Source: Desulfobacteraceae bacterium (lineage in GTDB: Bacteria > Desulfobacterota > Syntrophobacteria > BM002). From it: a DNA stretch of 14,238 bases. The stretch's first letter is position 1. Every line of letters starts with the position of its first letter. The translations under genes were made by a program, and so were the position numbers. The stretch is from positions 1-14,238 of the forward strand of contig PPDG01000074.1 in assembly GCA_002899795.1 (NCBI GenBank), in the 5' to 3' direction. The notes under the pieces are model-generated. The model was not told the DNA's origin. It worked only from the letters and a program-made list of their open reading frames with translations, and made no database searches. Positions 13,308-14,238 of the stretch are shown here, piece by piece.

Positions 13308-13817
13308 ATGCCGACCAAAGAAAATCTTATCAAGATCTACGAGTATGCGCTCAATCAAGAACAAACTGGTATGAGTTTTTTCCAGACCTCCCTAGGCAGA
13401 ATGGGAATTGGTGCTGCAGTAAGTGCTTTCAAGCGGTTGGTCGAGGAGGAGGAGAAACACATTCTGTTCATCAGCCGCATTATCGACAATCTGAAATCTG
13501 GAGCAGACATAGACATCGCGAAAGTGCAAGAATTTGTTATGGAACCTACAAATTATTTCGATGAGCGGGCCAAGTCCGAGTTCTTGCAACAGTGCCTTGA
13601 GGGATCCATGGTTCCGGACGTCACCGTCTTCAATACCGCTTGGCTCATCGAGAAAGATCTCAGTGAGTTTTACGAAAATGCCGCCAGAAATACCGAAGGT
13701 CCTGCCAGTGAGACCTTTGGCATGCTTGCCCGCTGGGAAAAAGCCCACGAAAAGTTCTTCAAAGAATACCGCGATAAACTTTCCGCTGTTTACGCTGGAA
13801 TGCCTTGGGGAGGCTAG
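13308..13817 (+). CDS. Rubrerythrin/ferritin-like di-iron protein
   Basis: A 169-residue four-helix-bundle protein of the ferritin-like superfamily. Probable di-iron ligands follow the rubrerythrin order: E18 in helix 1 (ALNQEQTGMSFF), E48-x-x-H51 in helix 2 (EEEEKHI), E115 in helix 3 (WLIEKDLSEFYEN) and E144-x-x-H147 in helix 4 (WEKAHEKFF). The C-terminal rubredoxin domain of classical rubrerythrin is absent, and the only cysteine is C96. Relatives reduce peroxide or bind and oxidise iron; which applies here cannot be read from the sequence. The start is supported by GAGGAG seven bases upstream. It has its own strong promoter with an adjacent palindrome, and a terminator about 100 bases downstream, so it is probably transcribed alone in response to a signal such as oxygen, peroxide or iron. 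Confidence 0.87.
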   Translation: MPTKENLIKIYEYALNQEQTGMSFFQTSLGRMGIGAAVSAFKRLVEEEEKHILFISRIIDNLKSGADIDIAKVQEFVMEPTNYFDERAKSEFLQQCLEGSMVPDVTVFNTAWLIEKDLSEFYENAARNTEGPASETFGMLARWEKAHEKFFKEYRDKLSAVYAGMPWGG

Positions 13818-13830
13818 TACAGCAGGCAGC

Positions 13831-13877
13831 CTTTCGACCCTTCGACAAGCTCAGGGCAGGCAGGCTCAGGACAAGCT
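13831..13877. repeat. Interspersed 'CCTTCGACAAGCTCAGG' repeat
   Basis: CCCTTCGACAAGCTCAGGG at 13838-13856 is the core of a very common bacterial interspersed repeat (also written CCTGAGCTTGTCGAAGG). GCTCAGG recurs 15 bases on, and ACAAGCTT follows, as if a second copy had decayed. It lies just after the di-iron gene stop codon and codes for nothing convincing. Confidence 0.65.
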
Positions 13878-13898
13878 TGCAGCAAGCAGCTGGCAGAA
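13878..13898. repeat. Heptanucleotide mini-array (three 7-base units)
   Basis: TGCAGCA, AGCAGCT, GGCAGAA follow each other directly. They share the RGCAGNW core with the array at 10590-10617, but in a different order. Confidence 0.45.
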
Positions 13899-13914
13899 TA
13901 AGACGAAACAGAAC

Positions 13915-13946
13915 GGGCGGGGTTCACACCCGCCCTTTTATTTTAT
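13915..13946 (+). terminator. Intrinsic terminator after the di-iron gene
   Basis: GGGCGGG (13915-13921) pairs with CCCGCCC (13929-13935) around a seven-base loop and is followed by TTTTATTTTAT. It closes the di-iron gene on the plus strand. The small gene on the opposite strand ends 10 bases beyond the T-rich run. The stem is close in sequence to the hairpin at 8021-8041, but here it has a T-tract. Confidence 0.8.
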
Positions 13947-13955
13947 CTAGTGCAT

Positions 13956-14207
13956 CTAAGTTTGTCTCTTTACGTTAGAGGCAAGCTGGGCTATCTGTGT
14001 TCCCAGGTACACACACTCTTTCCCCTCGATACAGGCATCGGCATCTTCTGGTTCCAAGTGGGTCGAAAGATGCTGCTCTCCGTGTTTCAAGTCCACAACC
14101 CAAGCCTTTTTTGACTCATTATAATTAACCTCAACATCGATACCGCATTCGCCTATGTCCGGATAAATTGACTTGATTTTGTCACATAGCTCATTCTTGT
14201 CGTGCAT
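13956..14207 (-). CDS. Small conserved-looking protein of unknown function
   Basis: An 83-residue acidic protein that I cannot assign to a named family. It is predicted to be cytoplasmic, with no signal peptide or membrane segment. A helix (KNELCDKIKSIYPDIG, residues 4-19) is followed by alternating strands (GIDVEVNYNESKKAWVVDLKHGEQHLSTHL) and a second helical part containing DADACIEGKECVYLGTQIAQLASNV. Three cysteines are present, near residues 8, 21 and 59, with a fourth at 65. It looks like a real gene: GGAGG stands five bases before the ATG, the codon use is coding-like, and the spacing is right for a convergent neighbour of the di-iron gene. I have the impression of similar short proteins in Desulfobacterota but cannot confirm it. 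Confidence 0.7.
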   Translation of the reverse strand: MHDKNELCDKIKSIYPDIGECGIDVEVNYNESKKAWVVDLKHGEQHLSTHLEPEDADACIEGKECVYLGTQIAQLASNVKRQT

Positions 14208-14238
14208 GGTTTCCTCCTATTTCAGTAAGCAGTGAGCG

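Noticed and set aside
10590..13898. CRISPR array from the repeated short units
   Set aside because: Units are 7 bases, contiguous and in separate loci, with no spacers and no cas genes.
13534..13950. 138-residue frame overlapping the di-iron gene and the following repeats
   Set aside because: It is out of frame with a well-supported gene, and its tail is translated repeat and terminator.
1..14238. tRNA, rRNA, integrase or transposase genes
   Set aside because: I found no cloverleaf-like sequence, rRNA segment or recombinase motif in the intergenic regions or coding frames.

Overview
The window looks like the chromosome of an anaerobic or microaerophilic bacterium, most likely from the Desulfobacterota (former Deltaproteobacteria). 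The pointers are a ferredoxin-linked 2-oxoacid oxidoreductase, a ferredoxin:thioredoxin reductase-like iron-sulfur protein, a rubrerythrin-type di-iron protein, a HEAT-repeat protein that resembles the DVU0298 family of sulfate reducers, and palindromic repeats in most of the larger intergenic gaps. The lineage is inferred from gene content; there is no rRNA or other phylogenetic marker here.

Layout. (1) Bases 1-132 hold the last 43 codons of a probable thioredoxin-fold protein, followed by about 550 bases without a gene that carry two or three palindromic repeats and a candidate promoter. (2) 684-3514 (+): a three-gene proton-translocating NAD(P) transhydrogenase operon, pntAA-pntAB-pntB. 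(3) 3772-8017 (+): a four-gene AapJQMP/Bzt-type general L-amino-acid ABC transporter, with a terminator-like hairpin between the binding-protein gene and the first permease gene. (4) 10518-8097 (-): two overlapping genes for a 2-oxoacid:ferredoxin oxidoreductase, in which the beta and gamma parts are fused in one polypeptide. (5) 12621-10727 (-): a HEAT-repeat protein, a pyridoxamine-phosphate-oxidase-fold protein, a glutaredoxin and a ferredoxin:thioredoxin reductase catalytic subunit, closed by a good intrinsic terminator. (6) 12940-13817 (+): a 77-residue winged-helix protein, a long perfect palindrome, a strong sigma70-like promoter and a rubrerythrin/ferritin-like protein, ending in repeats and a terminator. 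(7) 14207-13956 (-): a small protein of unknown function.

How the parts may work together (inference). The transhydrogenase uses the proton gradient to make NADPH. The transporter imports amino acids, whose transamination gives 2-oxoacids. The oxidoreductase decarboxylates 2-oxoacids to acyl-CoA and reduces ferredoxin. The reductase/glutaredoxin pair would draw on reduced ferredoxin for thiol-disulfide control. The di-iron protein and its possible regulator would serve oxidative stress or iron handling.

Most of the window is recognisable metabolism. I see no defence system, CRISPR array, tRNA, rRNA or intact mobile element. The points most worth a second look are the palindrome and promoter between the winged-helix gene and the di-iron gene, the glutaredoxin/ferredoxin-thioredoxin-reductase pair, the beta-gamma fusion, and three short heptanucleotide tandem arrays in intergenic DNA.
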